From Oopsacas minuta (lineage: Eukaryota > Porifera > Hexactinellida > Lyssacinosida > Leucopsacidae): a stretch of DNA of 64,000 nt. The first letter of the stretch is position 1. Every line of letters begins with the position of its first letter. Made by a program: the position numbers and the translations under genes. The notes below the pieces were generated by a model. It made no database searches and was not told where the DNA came from. It saw only the letters and a list, made by a program, of their open reading frames with translations. Below are positions 32,740-44,750 of the stretch, one piece after another. Where the stretch lies: NCBI GenBank assembly GCA_024704765.1, contig JAKMXF010000077.1, forward strand, positions 770,516 to 834,515, written 5' to 3'.

Positions 32740-34822
32740 CCAAATATCCAATCAGTTTTTTCTATCAGGCAACGATTTTGAAAAATTCAATATTTTGGTT
32801 TTATAATTGTCCCAGTGTATTCCTATAAATATATCTCTTTTGTTTGGCTAATCAAATGCATACTTATGATTTAATTACAATGAAAATTGTCAATTAGTTT
32901 AGCATTTATTATACTATTTTAGAAATGCTTGGAATATGATTTTCTTTTGTATGTGGCATCAGGAATATCTCTTTTTAGTGACCAACAATAATCAGCCATC
33001 ATGTTTGGAGAGAATTTTTCATTGTAACGACTTTCCATTGTGCTTCTATCTTGATGAGTCTTTCACCATGTTCATCACTCACAGCACCTAGATTTTCCGG
33101 AAAGAATTGCAAATGTGAGTGAAGAAAGTGTATTTTTAGAGACATATTACATCCCATTGTTCTGAATGCATCAAGTAATGTCACAACAATTTCTTCATAA
33201 ATTGGTGATTTCTTAGTTCCTTAAAGTTCTCATTTAAAGATTTGAATGAATTCTATGCTGCTTTCTCGACAGAATTTAGACATGCTTCGAAGTTTAGATC
33301 CTTGGATAGTTCTCTAATTTGGGGACCTATAAATATCCCTTCCTTGATTTTAGCATCGCTGACCTTTGGAAATTTGTCCTTGAGGTATTTGAAACCTTCT
33401 TCTTCTTCATTGTATTTTACTATCGCCTTTACAAAGTTTTTCATCAAACCCAGTTTTATGTGTAGAGGTGGTAATAGAATTTTCTCAGGATTTACTAAGG
33501 ACTGTCAACTTGCACTCTTTGTACCAGCAGTTAATTGATGTCGTAGTGGCCACTCCTTAACTATATAGTGGGATTGCCTTGCTCTACTATCCCACTCACA
33601 GAGGAAGCAACAATATTTCGTGTATCCAGGTTGCATACCCAACAAAAGTCCAATTACCTTCAGATCACCACAGATGTGCCAATTGTAAGAGTGATATCTG
33701 ATCAGTTTCAATAAGATATCGATATTCTCATGAGACTCCTTCATGTGTACTGAATGACCTATCGGTATGGATGGTAATGCATTACCTTTGTGAAGTTAGA
33801 CTGCCTTGAGGCTGTACTTAGAGGAATCAATGAAGAAACGCCACTCTGATGGTTCGTGTTAAACACCTAATAACTCCATCACACAATCCACATTGTTACA
33901 ATAACAAAGAGACCCCTGCATTTCAAAATGTACAGAGAAATCACTTTGACGGGTCCTGAAAAATGAAACTTTAGTTTCCTCATCCAATAAGTTCCAACCT
34001 TTCAATCTTGACCCAAGCAATTCACTTTGATCTTTTGTCAAATTCAAGTCCCTAACCAAATTATTCAGCTCACTTTGATTAATGATGTGGGGGAGTCTTG
34101 TTTTATCAGGTGGCATAGGCGGAGGTATAAATTCCTCATCATCTTGATCTAACATAGCATATTCAATAGTATCGTCATCAAAGGAAACTTTCTTAGGCTT
34201 AGGTACTTTGAATTCTGCAGAATGCTCAACAGGACGAATCGCAGATTGAAGATTGGGATAACATATATTCTTTTTGGTCTTAGAAATGATTCCTATTATA
34301 TCAGCCAAACAGAAATAATAATCAGTATAATGATCTATTGGTTCCCTCCATATCATGGGAATAGCAAATTGCACTGAAATACGTGAGCCATTTAGCCATT
34401 TACTAAGTCCTATTGTACATTTTGAGCAACAAAAATGAGGTGCCCAAGGCTTATCTTGATTACCAATCTTGCAACCGAAATATTACTCATATTCTTTGTG
34501 TACAAGGGGAGACATGTCTCTCAGCTGAAATTTTGTATTAAATTCTCCACTAATATAACAGGAAGAATCGGTTGGGTTTGAACATCGACGAGACATTATT
34601 GAAAAGAAATAAATACAAATACAATCAGATAATCTCCTCTTGAAATAGCAAGTAATATTCTATATATTTTAAGAAAATTTGAATTGTTAGACAATATATG
34701 CGGAAGGTATTAATTCATATACAATTATGCATTCCATAGAGATCTATGGAAAAATGATTTTGGAAATTTCTGAATTTTACAAAATTTCTGCCTGATAGAG
34801 AAAAACTGATTGGCTATTTGGA
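32740..34822 (-). mobile_element. TIR element carrying a multi-copy cysteine-rich protein
   Basis: Imperfect inverted ends: CCAAATATCCAATCAGTTTT plus TTCTATCAGGCA at the left (32740-32770) pair with TGCCTGATAGAGAAAAACTG plus ATTGGCTATTTGG at the right (34790-34822), with weaker pairing inward. Together they bracket one minus-strand coding region of about 1.67 kb. The arrangement suggests a DNA transposon; the superfamily is not assigned. A perfect 8-bp stem, TCCATAGA/TCTATGGA, lies near 34733-34750. Confidence 0.6.
32930..34596 (-). pseudogene. Multi-copy transposon-associated protein, broken
   Basis: The start codon at 34596 begins MSRRCSNPTDSSCYI, then come WAPHFCCSKC, the longest intact part (34374-33859; WREPIDHYTDYYFC, ENKTRLPHI-like linker, DQSELLGSRLKGWNLL, CYCNNVDCVMELLG) and GLLLGMQPGYTKYCCFLCEW at about 33680-33600. 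KIKEGIFIGPQIREL (about 33340), MGCNMSLKIHFLHSHL (about 33160) and NMMADYCWSLKRDIPDA (about 33010-32955) end it. I recognise this motif order as a protein repeated many times in arthropod and cnidarian genomes; its biochemical role is not established to my knowledge. Paired cysteines suggest zinc binding. Stops at several points make it a pseudogene. Confidence 0.65.
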
Positions 34823-34919
34823 CCCAAGATTTTCCAAGGTAATTTAGATTCTTAAGTGTCTAATATAGCGTCAGCCGTATAGGTGTAATCGTTGAGAGTA
34901 TATAGTTGTAATGTCAGGC

Positions 34920-36000
34920 CATGGTTTAGTGATTGTACATATAGTTATTGGTTACAGGATCCTGCTTTACCTTTCAATACAACTTACTTTCTTCAGCAAA
35001 GCATAAGAATTATATCCTACAACATAAGTGATAACCTTCTGCTGTATAGTTCGATGATACAGCATGTTTATGGACCTCTAAGTGAGCATCAGTTATGAAT
35101 TTGGAAATTTGTTCATCATCCAATTTTCAGATTATGTTTGTTCTTGTGCTCTTAATTCGTTCCTGAGAATACTTTTCAAGGAAATTATCGACTCGGAGCG
35201 CATAACTTCAGTTAAACTAACCAAAATACGCCACCGCTCATCTGTTTGTAATGAGAAAATCCTGTCATTTCATACGAGAACTTTCCTATTCACGATCGAT
35301 GGAAACTTTCCTAAGCATTGACTACTAACTACCAGGCTTGATTAAGTTCGAGGAAGGCCATAGTAAGTACTCTCTGTCGAAATAACTATGAATCGCAGAA
35401 GTGGTAGTTGGTTAAAAATGCGAGAGCAAGTGGCACTGATTGCTTATTGTTTCCTGGATGAAAAAAGAATATAATAACTTCGGCGCTTTCTTTAGACGAG
35501 ACCAATTACGAACCCTGGAGGAATGTTGGAAACTGTATCTTGTAAGTTATAGGGAATTTCTGGAACCAGGAATAATCGTAAAGTTAAATGATTATTTCGA
35601 ATATTCCTTACTAAGTGTACTGTATCGAACATCAAGAAAATATGCTGAGCAGAATTAGATGGGTTCTTGATGTAATATTGATTATAAGGAGGGAAATTCT
35701 TTACCAAGAAGTTATATACTTTCACATTAGTTGAATAGTTTTCTGCAATACTCCTCGAACGTGAATATTCCCGTCGTTTAGGACTGAAATGCAGTTCAGG
35801 AATCCATTATAAACATTTAGGAATGCAAGCCTAACAATAGGTATTGCTATTATAACATAAGGGGCAGTTTTATTCAACGAAACAACCATAGAGCACAATA
35901 CGATCTTTAATATGTTTTGATCACTGTCACTTCCGATTACACTTTCCATCGAATTGGACTTTGAAGGTATATTTTATTTAGTTAGATAACGGCATAATTT
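34920..36000 (-). pseudogene. P-superfamily (P element/THAP9-like) transposase remnant
   Basis: Minus-strand pieces in correct order: VLCSMVVSLNKTAPYVI and GNIHVRGVL (35949-35722), IFLMFDTVHLVRNIRNNHL (about 35640), the P-family block around the second catalytic aspartate, then a gap. LVSLTEVMRSESIISLKSIL (about 35245-35180) and TYVVGYNSYALLKKV (about 35020-34975), the C-terminal helical region, end it. Broken by frameshifts and stops. No terminal repeats were found. A second copy lies at 41930-42620 on the plus strand. Confidence 0.6.
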
Positions 36001-36297
36001 CCAATTAGTTATTTACAATTAGTGATTTAATTCTAAGCGCGCAGAGAGCTCTACTGCTATCAATTGTGTGAGTTAAGCTTCTTAAGTGAACGTTCACTAG
36101 GCAAGGATATTTGTGAGAAGTTTGTAAGGCGAATTAGAAGTATACCGGAGCAGTAAAGAATATCTTAAAACTACTGAAGGGTAGTTTCGGGCACGGGGAT
36201 AAAATAAACTTGACTTTATCAACCTTTCGATTACTTCCATTGGTAGCAAGTGTGATACATTTCTACAGCTTTTTGAAGGTTAGTGAGCATGTCTAGG

Positions 36298-36561
36298 TTA
36301 ATTTGCATCAGCTGTTGTGGATATATAGTCAGGAAGTGGTAAATGTGATGGTTCAAAAGTGAGTATTATATCCAAATTATTCATTATATGTACACACTCT
36401 TGAACAACCGTTATTCCTGAGTCCTTATTCATTCGATATGCAGTAACTCCAAATTCTGAAACATCTACATGAAAGTTCCGGTATTCATCAGCTACTTCAA
36501 ATCGGGACAATATTTCCCCTATCAACCACTGTACATTTATCCATAAAGAGAGACAACTCAT
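36298..36561 (-). CDS. Unidentified 87-residue open frame
   Basis: MSCLSLWINVQWLIGEILSR is followed by a well-balanced peptide with VTAYRMNKDSGITVVQECVH and SHLPLPDYIS, ending at a stop. The composition looks like real protein rather than chance, and the ATG follows a possible acceptor (GTGTTTTTAGACAG). I do not recognise it. It may be an exon, an independent gene piece, or an upstream part of the adjacent P-like remnant on the same strand. Confidence 0.3.
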   Translation of the reverse strand: MSCLSLWINVQWLIGEILSRFEVADEYRNFHVDVSEFGVTAYRMNKDSGITVVQECVHIMNNLDIILTFEPSHLPLPDYISTTADAN

Positions 36562-39460
36562 CTGTCTAAAAACACTTATTTGGGAAATTCGGTTGGTTAG
36601 TTGCTAATACACACAGTATTTAGTAACTGTAAGACTTATTAAATGAAATAACATGTGTCTGAGGATTATATTGTAAAGCATAATTATAGTAGGAGTAAAT
36701 AATTTAACAATAATTTGTACGGTTTGGTATAAATACATTAATCGGCCTTATATTTTGACCTTGTATTCGGTAAGTTGCATCGTTGTATATTTTGTATGCT
36801 ATGTGCTTACTAAGCAAATAAATAGGCATATTTTGACAAAGTTTTTGTTTTTATGTAACGACCATATGTTTTTCTACAAGTATGAAATGTATTCATTCGG
36901 CTAAAAGTGCATTATATTTATATACTAACACATTTACTCTAGGATAGTGATCCCAACCTGGTTTAACCAATCCCAGGTCCTGAAAACATTGCCAGCGGCA
37001 TTGTCTTGATGTATAGAATGCTTTGGGTGAACCAGCACTACACATTGATTCACTATTTATTAATTTCTATTCAACGATGATACATTTCATACATTTAGCT
37101 AGGAAGAATGACGAGATTTCTGAATGAATAAACCGGAAAAAGTATGCAAACCCCACAACTCATATTCCACAATTCTTTCGGGATAACTAATATGATCAAG
37201 TGACTACCTAACTTATAACTTCCTATCCGACAATAATACATTTTATGTGTGTAGCATTAACAAATTATGAAATATTAATGGACCCAATTTCCAAGGCCTG
37301 AGAAAGAGCGCCTACAGTCCTTATATCAAGAAGTCTATGCCTTGGATAAAATTTTTCCTAATGAATTTTGTATAGTCATCAGATAGCGCAAGAAAAGGTG
37401 TAAAATTGTATAAACTTCCATAATTGATTTTTTATCAAATTATCAGATATACATTTTCATATTAACGCAAGAAGTTCTCAGGAATTTGTCAACATTCCAT
37501 CCTCTAAACCTATCTAAATTGTATCGAATGAGCCCTTGTTTGATGCCGCTCGACAATTGGGTCTAGTTATGCACATATCAGCCCTCTAAAATGCCATTTT
37601 ACCTCGATTGTAATTTATCAACACCCTTGACCTTCTAATTCTCTTGCAATTTTTCACATATTTCTTCCTAATACATGATAATATCGTTACTTTTGGCAGA
37701 ATTACTGACAATAAATGTATATTTCATAATTATTAATACGTAGATTGTGGTATTTACCTAGTTATTTATGTAAAGTTGATCAGAGTTCAGTATGATTTGT
37801 CTTGTATCCGCACATCAAATATTTGCACAAATATAACTCTTGGGAAAGGTACTAATCCGAATTCTATCAACTGGAAACTCTCTACAGTGTTTCATATCTC
37901 ACTTGTGCCCCTCTCTCACGATATGCGGAGTTTCTAAACCACTTAGAATTTTGCACTGATTACGAACTATCTATAATAATTTGAACAGAATTCAATCATA
38001 GAAGATTGTTCTATCTAATAACTATCAGAAATTACTTATAATGGTTTTCGCCGATGTGAAAAATTGACAAACCCACCAATAATAAGAACAAAATATTGTC
38101 ATTCCAACCATTTTTTACCATAATGGTACAAATTTTCTTCGAAATTAATAGAATTATAATATTATAATGTTTAAATTAATTCCATATTAACTCCTTTATG
38201 AAGTGTTCGTCATTTACATAATTTCTACCTTGTTTAACCAAACGATTGGCCCTATGGTGTTCAAGCTATTAGAATTTCAAGAGTTTCATGGAGCCACACT
38301 CACAATAGGACCACGCCACCCTAGAATGCCCTCATTTTTCACACCTGCTTCTATCGATTGGAAAGTTTATAATTGTTGATGTGATTATATTGAAGTTTGA
38401 TTGATTCGTTTTGTGTTTTCTGTGTTATACGGGAATAATTGTTGAGTCATCGCAGCCTTACTTTCCTTAAACCACAAATATTTTCATTTATTGCCTATAC
38501 ATCTGGCGGATAAATGAATTAAGAAGCCGGATCCTGGATACTAACAAGGCTTATATCTTGCCCTTGGAAGGGTATTCTTTGAGCACTTACACGCACCCGG
38601 AATATTTGTTTATGCACAAAATATACATTTTTGTCATTGCAAAGTGGTATGGCACATTTTTGGCTAATATTCATTGATGGCTCGATTATCGCTGGATTTA
38701 GTCAAATAAGTCTAGCCATGGCCTACTATACTTATACACAGCTAGGTAAGCAAAGAATTGCCAAAATAATTTCCAAGGCCATTGATTATATTCTCTTTGA
38801 TCATGAAGAATTGCGGTTATCATTACAAATTCTACTATAATTATGTCTCCACATATAGCTGAGGCATCTAGAGTGTTTTGAACCTCCTATTCAGGATATT
38901 TTAACTACAATCACGCAATCAATAATATATACCAAAATATAGAGCCAACTTTTGTATTAAGTTGTAATGCAATAGTTGGCTCGTTCTTGAGCTACATTAG
39001 AAACCATGGATGTCACATTTTCATGAATTTCTAATTATTTTTCGATAATCGTTCGGATTATTCTTATATCAGGATAGCCAAAAATACAAATCGATATGAT
39101 AACTCTTACCAATGTGACTTAATAGTTAATATCCCCGGATTTGGAATTTTTAACCATACGCATTATCCTGAGAGATATCTTATTACAATGTATTATTAGG
39201 CCAAGGGAGGTTGGGTAATTACTACAAATCGGTTATTCTGATTTCAAAATACTCTTCCCGATTATCGAGTTGTGCCTAGATATTCAAAAAACTGTGTCAT
39301 CCCTCTTCTTTATTGAAATTGAAGAACGATTCTACTTTTGTATTCCAAATTTTCGATTTTTGTATAAACGTATCAAGAGATCAATTGTATATTCATTTTG
39401 GAATGAAGACGCAATATCGTTGGGTCTACAAGTAAACAAAGGATGACATATTTTACCAAA
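36562..39460. other. Intronic sequence, no gene
   Basis: 36950-37050 has a CCCAACCTGG...CCCAGG patch like worn hAT MITE ends. 38935-39000 shares AAAGTTGGCT/TTCTTGAG motifs with 9700-9735. Otherwise nothing recognised. Confidence 0.35.
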
Positions 39461-39469
39461 TTTATGCGA

Positions 39470-39545
39470 CCCCCAGGGCTGACTTTTGGCATACAGGGGA
39501 ATTTTGGGCCTGGCTCTGAAACGTCTTGGACGAAATTCACTCTGC
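39470..39545 (+). repeat. Dispersed repeat, copy 3 of 3
   Basis: CCAGGGCTGACTTTTGGCAT and what follows match 23888-23960 and 4478-4560. Immediately after it, GCGCAGCGACCTAGCAAC (39573-39590) resembles, inverted, the start of the 48829 repeat. Confidence 0.5.
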
Positions 39546-39599
39546 CCTGGAGTGCTAAGCTCTTCGCGCAGCGACCTAGCAACCGAATTACGCTAGTAT

Positions 39600-41580
39600 A
39601 TTTAGTTTATCGCCGAATGATAATTTCAATCTACATTTCAATACATTACATTGCTAATAATATTATATACACGCCACCAGAACCATTTTATGCCTCTACG
39701 CCTAATATCAAACCCTACAATCTGATTGTGCTGAATTTTTAATTTTTGAAAGTGGGCAAATATCACATAAGAAATATTTCAAATGTCATGTGCACATCTA
39801 GCGGTCTCTACGAGTTATACATGCCAAATTTGGCATTTTTAATTTCTAAACTAAACATTTTAATATTCGTACTTGCTTGACATTTAAATAAATAATTGGA
39901 AATCCTTGAAATTGTGCGAATATTTGGATATGCAACGATAATATACATTGAAGGGCTGTTTGATTATATTGGTTAACATCAACCGCACTAAATTGATGAA
40001 TGTTTAGATTTTTCCAGCTACACTTTGCTCATTGAATAGATAGTGAGCTAATTATTATTCAATTGCATTTTCCCTAGAATTCTAACTAAGTGAAACAATT
40101 CTGATAGCATTTTTGAATTCTACATACAGGTGTGTATTACACTATGTAAATTTCACAATTGTTTTGGGCAAATCTTGTTGACTTATTTGCATTTCATGTT
40201 TTTGCTACATGGGACATAAGTGTTACATACAAATTTGTGATAGCTAATTCGTATATGAAAATGATATGTTGCAAAAATCGACTACATCTCAGACTAACAA
40301 ATATATGTAATTCAGTTTATATAATACCAATTGATTTTCACATTGTACTCCATTCTGTTGAGAATATTTTAGTTATGTGCCCAAAGGGGCCGGATGGATT
40401 TGGGTTGGATATGGATTACAATGTTAAAAATCCATGGATTTCGAGATGATTTGGATTCTCTTAAATCCAAAGGGAAGAAAACCGATCCTAGAAATTTATG
40501 GATTGTGAGTACTTTTCATGGATTTGATTTTGATATCCTTATTCCAAATGGATATGGATGCGAAATGGGTTTGTGCCCGTTAATCAATGTTTCATGAATT
40601 AGATGGAGGCATAGTTTGGACCTAAAGTGGATAACATGACCTTAACTCAGGGGGGGCGAAATCAGAGGGGCATGTATCCCCCTCAAATCATCTTGAAAAA
40701 ATCCTGATTATATCAACGAGGTTTGCTTTAACCAATTCGAAATTGCCATACTTGGGTAATGCAGACCCGTATAATTCAAATTTCCTGTCAGAATAGTTCC
40801 ACTTCATTTGAATTCTATGCAATCTGCAAATATTCAATTAGCACATTCTCAACTTTTTATGTATTGCTAGAAAATATCTAATTAAAAAATTTTCATTGAT
40901 TCTTTCATGGCAATGTTAACCAACATTGCCAAAAGTGCTCTCAGGTGTATTACAATAACTCATATTTAGAATTTATAATATCTAATGTCTGAAAATCATT
41001 ACCACATTGGTTTAGCAATTTATTGAAAATTCCATTGCTGAAATTCAACTTCATTGATAAAACTAGAGGGATATAGTAGTATGTACTATTCAGTATTTAT
41101 CATTCTCCATTGAGTAACCTTGGCTTATCATCCTCGTTGTTAAATATTTTTGTGATTGTCATGCCCTATGAGTGCTCAGTTAATGGTTGTTGCTCTAATA
41201 CACATCGATTGTAGCTTTCACATCATCTCAGCTATGCGTGTTGCCCCATTCATTTTTCCAAGTTTATTCACCTTGTGCAGAAGGTTGTAAGCTGATCTGA
41301 CTTGATATGCTTACAATCTCCCGGTTTTACAGAAATTCTTAATCAGTCTATCAGACAAGTGTTATGAAATAACTCATACAACGACAGTTTTACAGTGTCA
41401 AACCAAGGCCCCATGTTTAATTACAGTCGTTAGATTTTCCCTACTCATCGATGCACTTCTAATTCAGCATATCGGTATTAAAATATTTCTTCCTCTGCCT
41501 GGTCATAGCCTATTCAACATACTAAAGTCTGGCTCAAATTCGAATGATAGAAGTTAAGCATTGCTTTTATTTACAGAAGG
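39600..41580. other. Intronic sequence with a GGAT-rich MITE-like patch
   Basis: 40378-40580 starts GTGCCCAAAGGGGCCGG and ends GGGTTTGTGCCCG, with many GGAT/ATCC motifs between, typical of a worn hAT-like MITE, though the ends are not a clean match. No gene recognised. Confidence 0.35.
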
Positions 41581-41929
41581 TTCATTATTCAATGAAGATG
41601 AGATGTACCTACGACAACAACATTCCAATATGATGGTTATGATTTACCTGGTGAAATTCTCATCTGAATATCTATGAGAGCATACTATACTTCATGGTCG
41701 TTTCATTAAAGCAATCTACACCTCACATACTCAAGGCAATGCCATTGACAAAACTATACTAGCAAATTGTTCAAGATGGTATACTAACCTTCATCTCAAT
41801 TCTTAATCGATATTGAAATATTAGAGCTGTGGTTAGCAATCATCCCACAAATGTGACCGCATGCAAACACTTAGAGATATTATATCTGTGTTTTTACTCG
41901 GTAGTGCACTAACCAATCTATTTAATCCT

Positions 41930-42620
41930 GAGAATATACATTTACTTCTTGTGCGATACAGTGTATCTCGTTAAGAACATTAGAAATAACCTACTAGTTA
42001 CCCAATTTTCCAGATACACGCCTTAGAAATATCCCTGACGGATGTAAATACTAAAGCAAATGAAGAAAATATCCGATGGCCAATTTTCCGCCCCATTCAT
42101 GAACAAGATTCAGCTATCGAATGCTGCGTCAAGAAGGGCCAAAAGATTTCATATAATGTCTTACATTCGGGAAATATGAGCTGTCTGTCCCCTCATTTAG
42201 CAATTTTTGATCTAATAACCATCAAAGCTATTCGTCAATACTTTCCTGAAGAAACAACAAAGCCTCCTTACCTTTTTAGATTACAACTTGTGGTTATTAG
42301 AAAATTCAAAAGAAATTTTCCACCCAAATATATTAGGAAATGCATTACTACCAAGCAGAGGCCTAGCTAGGGCCACTCAAAGGGTACGGCATAGGTGCGG
42401 CATTTCCGCACATGTAATACATTTCAATATAACTTTTTGGTGGGCATACGCAAATTGGTGCGGCTTTTGCCGCACATGCCACACATGCCGCACCCTGGCT
42501 TCGCCTCTGCTATCAGGTAATAGTAAAATCGAGTTTCTGAAAGTTTTCCAATTGGTAAGTATGTGGAGAAAATCTGAGAAATATGGGCTCTCAAACCAGG
42601 CATTTGAATCTCTCACCCTA
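41930..42620 (+). pseudogene. P-superfamily transposase remnant, interrupted by a MITE
   Basis: In order on the plus strand: CDTVYLVKNIRNN-like peptide near 41957 (broken), WPIFRPIHEQDSAIECCVKK, SYNVLHSGNMSCLSPHLAIF and DLITIKAIRQYFPEE (about 42070-42255), then LVVIRKFKRNFPPK with its neighbouring frame LLENSKEIFHPN, and LGNALLPS. A 154-bp MITE follows, after which SGNSKIEFLKVFQLVSMWRK and SEKYGLSNQAFESLTLHIYN continue the same protein. These match the insertion and C-terminal parts of P-type transposases. Dead. Confidence 0.55.
42356..42509. mobile_element. 154-bp hAT-type MITE inside the P-like remnant
   Basis: Starts CAGAGGCCTAGCTAGGGCC and ends CCCTGGCTTCGCCTCTG; the inverted ends match those of the 73-bp MITE at 5660. 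The flanks CTACCAAG and CTATCAGG agree at 6 of 8 bases. The interior repeats GGTGCGGC / GCCGCAC. The two MITEs are length variants of one family. Confidence 0.75.
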
Positions 42621-43029
42621 CATATTTACAATTGAGAATAGATATAATTTACTTATATTCTCCTTATGCCTCGAATACATTTTTATTGGATACGAATAAT
42701 ATTCCAAATTCATATTATAGTATTATAATACATGGAATGCTTACGTCATCTGTTTGCTCTTTAGTTCCGATTTCAGCAGTCACGAATTTGAAATCTTTCA
42801 TTATATCGAGATTGTGTTTTATTCAATAATTTAATGTTAACTGTAGTAGGTTATGGTTAGTCATTATTTACAACAAGAGATAACTAATAGACATTTACTG
42901 CACTAATTCATACACATTATGAGGCTATTTGTGTTCAATATCAAATATTAGCTATAAACCCCACCACATTAGCTAGCATAGAGTTGAAAGTATTAATAAC
43001 CTTACCAATTACGTAAACACATTTCATTT
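42621..43029. other. No recognisable feature
   Basis: AT-rich sequence following the P-like remnant. No repeat or coding signal is seen. Confidence 0.35.
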
Positions 43030-44750
43030 AATTATGGATGCGCATGAAGAGCTAAATTTAAAGTTTGTCTTTAGTGCTGTCCCAAAGTTGGGAATATTCA
43101 TCTCACTTCGCATAAATTATTCAGGGAACCCATTGATGAGTTAACAAATTAGGTGAACAATGCACAGAACTATTTGAACCCCTAGCTATAGACCAAAATT
43201 GTCTTTGGCCAAGGTTGGGGTAGTCTGCCCCTCAGAAACAGCCAAATTCGGATTAATCGGCCCAGTCTCTTGTATCAAACGTATTTAACATGTCTTTCTA
43301 GTAATCAATTCTCAATGTGTGGGGGAGCGACTAGATTTGGAAGACGTTCTCTTGCCAAACCGGAAATTCACATGCAAAACTTGGAAGACCTATGATAAAT
43401 TCTAAGGTTGTTAAACAGGTTTCTGATTAACCATACCCACCAGCGTTTAGATCACGGAAATGCACTCAATCAGTATGCTTGCTATAACATGTTACAACGT
43501 TTTCAAGAAGGAGACAATAATGCATTAAGTTTCCAACTCCCACGACAGTAAGTGAGTTGTCCTCTAATTATCAGTGCTTCAAACTCTACACATTTTTCAC
43601 CTCAACCAGAATCTAAGAACCAACGAATTGAGTTCGGCATGATCATGCAACTTAAATCAACTGGTGAAATGTCGAACAATCAATTTTCTTAGGTGTCTTC
43701 TATATGATAATGGGAGTGCATCTCCGTTAGTCCTGATCACAGTAAGGAATAGTATCTAAATGATATTAAGGAAGCTTTTATGGTAAGATGTAATGACATC
43801 AATATATTGCTTCAGAGTTTTTATGGTAAAACATATGGCGATAATCTACATCGATTGCAATGTATACTCGGCCTTGATTTTGGACAAGATTTGCCAAACT
43901 TGTACTCAGCCTATGGATTGATAATTCTGTAGATGTATTTGGGTTAGAAAGTTCCTGAAAACTTTCAACGGAATTTCAGTACCATCAAATAGGCAATTTT
44001 ATGATAAACTATGATGTCATAATATCATTAATCTCAATGCCGGGTTATTTCGATTGGTTTAATGGCAGGGCGGTACCTATATATCTGATGCGCTTGGGAT
44101 AGTCACCTACGCAGGTTTAAACATGACCCATAATCCATGCAAATCCTCTCTTCTACATTCAACAATGTTCGACAAACTTTCTACAGTCTACAGTGTTGAT
44201 CCAAAAAAATACGTAATTGATTGTATGGGCTTCGAAGATCTCCCTCCAATAGGAATATGGATGTCAAATAAAATGGCTAGATTAAACATTCCAGAATTGC
44301 ATTTGATTTTAGTAGTGGGAGAAAAGGTACATGATGCCATACTAACATCAATATCTGAGGAAGAGATATTCAGGGCGAATCTCTACTAAAACATAATACC
44401 ATTCAACGGAACACATAACATGGAAATGTATTCTAGAGAAATGCAATGCGTATAATGCTATGTATACTGGACTGGCCTTTCCTCCTTCAAACTCTCCCTT
44501 CATTGCCCTGAAGAGATTTGATGATGTGGTTGCATCATGCTTCGGGACAAATATTGAAAGTGAATTCATTGATCAAATTAATCAGTTCGAAGAGGCTTTT
44601 ATTAGAATGTTCTGTGCGCCACATTTTACCTTTTGTCCAAAACTACCTTCTTTCCGGAAAAGGTCTGAGGTTTGTCTCAGAACCAGCTGTTTTCATAACT
44701 TCACTATCGCTTTTTGAAGGTCTGGAAGAGATACAATGCAATTAAGATGT
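43030..44750 (+). pseudogene. Unidentified coding-like stretch, broken or multi-exon
   Basis: Several plus-strand peptides look protein-like: AHEELNLKFVFSAVPKLG (about 43030), LDHGNALNQYACYNMLQRFQ (43445-43558, between an acceptor CATACCCACCAG and a donor GTAAGTGA), YLNDIKEAFMVRCNDINILL (about 43755), FEDLPPIGIWMSNKMARL (44115-44326, donor GAAAAG/GTACAT) and RFDDVVASCFGTNIESEFID (44514-44580). Stops separate them. This could be a decayed transposon gene or exons of a nested gene. I do not recognise the family. Confidence 0.3.
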
